Part shown: piece by piece, positions 14,387 through 16,060 of the stretch | How the letters are laid out: each line of letters starts with the position of its first letter | Numbering within the stretch: position 1 is the stretch's first letter | The notes under the pieces: generated by a model | The model's database searches: none | What the model was told of the DNA's origin: nothing | What the model saw: the letters and a program-made list of their open reading frames with translations, nothing else | From: Opitutaceae bacterium | GTDB taxonomy: Bacteria > Verrucomicrobiota > Verrucomicrobiia > Opitutales > Opitutaceae | DNA length: 16,060 nucleotides | Assembly (NCBI GenBank): GCA_016763045.1 | Contig: JAESUN010000442.1 | Coordinates: 1-16,060 of the forward strand | Reading direction: 5' to 3' | Translations under genes and position numbers: made by a program

Positions 14387-15130
14387 CTATTCCATCTGTA
14401 TGGATTCATCGATCTCCGCATTTGAGAAAACATTTTGCACATCTTCGTTTTCATCCAGTAGATCGAGTAATCGTTGAACCTGTCTAGCAACGGCTTCATC
14501 CGTTACTGGAGCAATCGTCTCAGCAATATAAGCCAGCTCAGATGAATCCGCGGTAATCCCCTTTTCCTCCAACGCATTCGCTACCGTGTCGTATTGTGAG
14601 ACCGGTGTGATGACTTCATAAAATTCAGGGTGTGTTTTGATATCGTCTGCTCCCGCATCCAGAACAACATCCATCAAATCCTCTTCAGAAACGCTTTCTT
14701 TCCCAATCAGGAAGTGTCCACAATGGTTAAACATAAAGGACACCGCGTGCGCTCCTGCCAAATTCCCACCATTCTTGGAAAAAATAGATCTTACATCCGA
14801 AGCACTCCGATTTTTATTATCCGTCGTTACTTCCACTATCACAGCAACACCACCCGGAGCATAACCTTCATAAACATACTGTTCATAAACAAGCCCCGGT
14901 AGCTCCCCCGTTCCTTTTTTGATCGCTCGATCGATATTATCAGCTGGCATATTTGCCGCTTTCGCCTTCGCCAAAAGACCTCGAAGCCGTGGGTTCATAT
15001 CAACATCACCTCCACCTGCTTTTGAAGCTAGGCTAATCTCTTTCCCGATGCGGCTAAAGATCTGGCCACGCTTTGCGTCAGCTGCTCCCTTTGCCCTTTT
15101 GATGGTCGACCACTTACTATGTCCTGACAT
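14387..15130 (-). CDS. yebC: YebC/PmpR-family protein (TACO1-like)
   Basis: The 247-residue protein has the standard YebC length and opening: MSGHSKWSTIKRAKG, then AKRGQIFSRIGKEI. The family's other marks are also present: MPADNIDRAIKKGTGE (76-91), YEGYAPGGVAVIVE (107-120), TDNKNRSASDVRSIFSKNGGNL (121-144, spanning a break in order) and the acidic end LDLLDENEDVQNVFSNAEI. YebC proteins act in the cytoplasm. They have been described as DNA-binding regulators (PmpR) and more recently as ribosome-associated factors that help translate proline-rich stretches, like mitochondrial TACO1. Which role applies here cannot be told. ATG 15130 has no Shine-Dalgarno sequence. A candidate promoter is at 15192-15219. 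Confidence 0.96.
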   Translation of the reverse strand: MSGHSKWSTIKRAKGAADAKRGQIFSRIGKEISLASKAGGGDVDMNPRLRGLLAKAKAANMPADNIDRAIKKGTGELPGLVYEQYVYEGYAPGGVAVIVEVTTDNKNRSASDVRSIFSKNGGNLAGAHAVSFMFNHCGHFLIGKESVSEEDLMDVVLDAGADDIKTHPEFYEVITPVSQYDTVANALEEKGITADSSELAYIAETIAPVTDEAVARQVQRLLDLLDENEDVQNVFSNAEIDESIQME

Positions 15131-15191
15131 GAGTTATTCTTTGTTTGAGGTATTGAGCGTCGAACGTCTTCGCTTTTCAGTTTTGCAGGGT

Positions 15192-15219
15192 ATTATTGCA
15201 GCAAAATTTCGAAGAGCAA
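15192..15219 (-). promoter_or_regulatory. Possible extended -10 promoter for yebC
   Basis: On the minus strand TGCAATAAT (15192-15200) has the TGn extension and five of six -10 bases. TTGCTC (15214-15219) lies 16 bases upstream as a weak -35. It is about 60 bases before the yebC ATG. The 11-base string TGCAATAATAC recurs upstream of parA (3008-3018). Confidence 0.35.
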
Positions 15220-15240
15220 TCAAAAGTACAGCTATGCCTC

Positions 15241-15546
15241 TTAGAACTCGTCGCACGAAATGCTTTCTGTCCCCACACCTTATTTTTTCAGCATATTGCT
15301 CGCGGCCTCAATCATCATCGGCGGGCCACATAAGTAATAATCGACAGAGACTGGATCTAAATGGGTTTTGATGTATTCTGACTCCAGCACATCAGGGATA
15401 AAACCTGTGAGGCCTGTCCAATTATCTTCGGGCTGTAGCTAGCTCATCGCAATATTGAAATCGAAATGTTCGTAGTAGTTCGCTAAATTTTCGAAATAAT
15501 CCTGATAGAACATTTCCTGAGTAGAACGAGCTCCATACCAAATGAA
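15241..15546 (-). pseudogene. nqrF: Relic of nqrF, C-terminal ~100 codons with in-frame stops
   Basis: Read on the minus strand, one frame encodes the C-terminal end of NqrF, the NADH-oxidising FAD/2Fe-2S subunit of the Na+-translocating NADH:quinone reductase. Visible blocks are FIWYGARSTQEMFYQDYF, then [24 protein letters not shown] and [13 protein letters not shown], the NAD-binding signature of this flavoreductase family. The frame is interrupted by TAG at 15439-15441, where functional NqrF reads Ser-Asp-Pro before LPEDNW. It is interrupted again by TAA at 15280-15282 just before GVGTESISCDEF, then ends at 15241. No frameshift occurs inside. The first ~300 residues, with the 2Fe-2S and FAD parts, are missing. 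No other nqr gene is present. It is a dead fragment, or a fragment made by misassembly. Confidence 0.8.
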
Positions 15547-15836
15547 ATCGTGTTAGATAATCGCATTGCAAGTCCCCGCTCTCCATCAATGACTACCAAC
15601 AATTTAGTTTTAGATATATGTTGAAATTTATTGGTGAGTTTTACTCGTTGTGTTGGATATTCTTTAAAGAATATTATTCCACCTACCTGATGAGTTCGAA
15701 TTCTTTTTTCAATTTCAACCAAGTGTTTAGAGCCATAAGTTGGCCTTACCTCAATCAAAAATAGTTGAGCTATTTGTTCATCACCTGTTAGAGAATCAAA
15801 TGTTTTTTGAGCCGCATGTTGCGGTACAGAAATTTT
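15540..15836 (-). pseudogene. Relic of a GH3 (beta-N-acetylhexosaminidase-type) gene, N-terminal piece
   Basis: On the minus strand ~98 codons encode the start of a glycoside hydrolase family 3 catalytic domain. TFDSLTGDEQIAQLF is followed by a region with VEIEKRIRTHQVGGIIFF, then QRVKLTNKFQHISKTKLL and VVIDGERGLAMRLSNTISF. This arrangement is typical of Bacteroidota GH3 enzymes often fused to a beta-lactamase-like domain. Such enzymes remove N-acetylglucosamine or related sugars from wall or glycan fragments. The frame opens directly after a TAG (15837-15839), with no start codon and no signal peptide. It stops matching GH3 at ISF, where the sequence switches to the nqrF relic. The TTG at 15758 is internal, not a start. 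The AT-rich composition differs from the flanking chromosome. The catalytic Asp region is absent, so no function remains. Confidence 0.72.
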
Positions 15837-16060
15837 CTACATTACTAGGGGGTGCTAATAATGAAGCACGTACATATAATAAATAAAAATTAAATAACGT
15901 GTTTAAGCATTTGTATCATAAAAAAATTAAAAAATATTCCTTTTTACAAAAAAAGGACAACTGCTTGAAAATCAGGATTTCTGTATAGATATTTATAAAC
16001 GGAAGTGTTTTATAAATAGTACAGATTTATTTATCTTGCACTAAATTAGGACGGCCTAAT
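15837..16060. other. AT-rich non-coding right end
   Basis: These 224 bases have no credible gene and are much richer in A and T than the rest of the window. They contain a weak AT stem (15938-15957), a longer inverted repeat (15981-16024) and a short one at the very end: ATTAGG (16045-16050) and CCTAAT (16055-16060) around ACGG. No transposase, tRNA or terminal repeat of a known insertion sequence is recognised. Confidence 0.6.
15981..16024. repeat. Imperfect inverted repeat in AT-rich end
   Basis: ATTTATAAA (15991-15999) and TTTATAAAT (16009-16017) are exact inverted copies around the 9-base centre CGGAAGTGT. Beyond a small mismatch zone, CTGTA (15981-15985) is mirrored by TACAG (16020-16024). 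The result is two arms of 16-19 bases with one internal bulge. It could be a folded RNA, a binding site for a dimeric protein, or a recombination site. None of these can be chosen from the sequence. Confidence 0.5.

Noticed and set aside
15483..15758. Intact 91-residue gene on the minus strand
   Set aside because: The frame starts at an internal TTG, continues GH3 sequence upstream without a start codon, and its last ~20 codons run out of frame into the nqrF relic.
15938..15957. TCCTTTTT / AAAAAGGA hairpin
   Set aside because: It is almost all A-T pairs in AT-rich DNA with no gene ending before it, so chance is likely.
1..16060. CRISPR array, tRNA, rRNA, transposase or phage genes
   Set aside because: I looked for regular repeats, cloverleaf-like sequences and recombinase motifs on both strands and saw none.

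Overview
The window is about 16 kb of ordinary, densely packed bacterial chromosome. It ends in a short, AT-rich, decayed segment at the right edge. The organism is Gram-negative: it carries a lipoprotein with TonB-type domains, periplasmic-type exported proteins and a relic of a Na+-pumping NADH:quinone reductase subunit. Shine-Dalgarno sequences are almost absent. Start codons instead follow short pyrimidine-rich stretches such as CTC-ATG. Together with the gene content, this suggests a Verrucomicrobiota/PVC-type or similar lineage. That placement is a low-to-moderate confidence inference, because no phylogenetic marker such as rRNA is present.

Left part (1-3500): the 3' end of a HAD hydrolase gene meets a minus-strand cluster of three genes. 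In transcription order these encode a ParA/MinD-type ATPase, an unrecognised 338-residue protein and a 202-residue coiled-coil protein. No ParB is present. This is the best candidate in the window for an undescribed system, possibly a ParA-driven positioning module. Its upstream region carries an imperfect inverted repeat flanking a possible -10 box. Divergent from it is a small GGQ-type ribosome-rescue factor that resembles the MTRFR/C12orf65 type more than ArfB.

Centre (3550-9900): there is a housekeeping-type ABC-F ATPase, FdhD (the formate dehydrogenase sulfurtransferase), a YchJ-type SEC-C protein and a lipoprotein with two TonB C-terminal domains. These are followed by a glyoxalase I-like VOC protein and a plus-strand run of a HAD phosphatase, methionine sulfoxide reductase B and an 87-residue conserved-looking small protein. 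Most are metabolic or stress-maintenance genes with little mutual dependence.

Right part (9980-15130): a DUF3016-type exported protein faces a small membrane protein. An exported TPR protein and a site-2-type M50 protease form a plus-strand pair. They converge on the minus-strand set yebC - metX - metW. MetX and MetW overlap or abut and together point to methionine synthesis through O-acylhomoserine.

Right edge (15240-16060): two gene relics lie head to tail on the minus strand. One is the C-terminal end of NqrF with two in-frame stops. The other is an N-terminal piece of a glycoside hydrolase family 3 enzyme of the Bacteroidota type. They meet within a few bases of each other at about 15540-15548. 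Beyond them is non-coding AT-rich DNA with inverted repeats. This is either a decay/insertion hot spot or a chimeric contig end.
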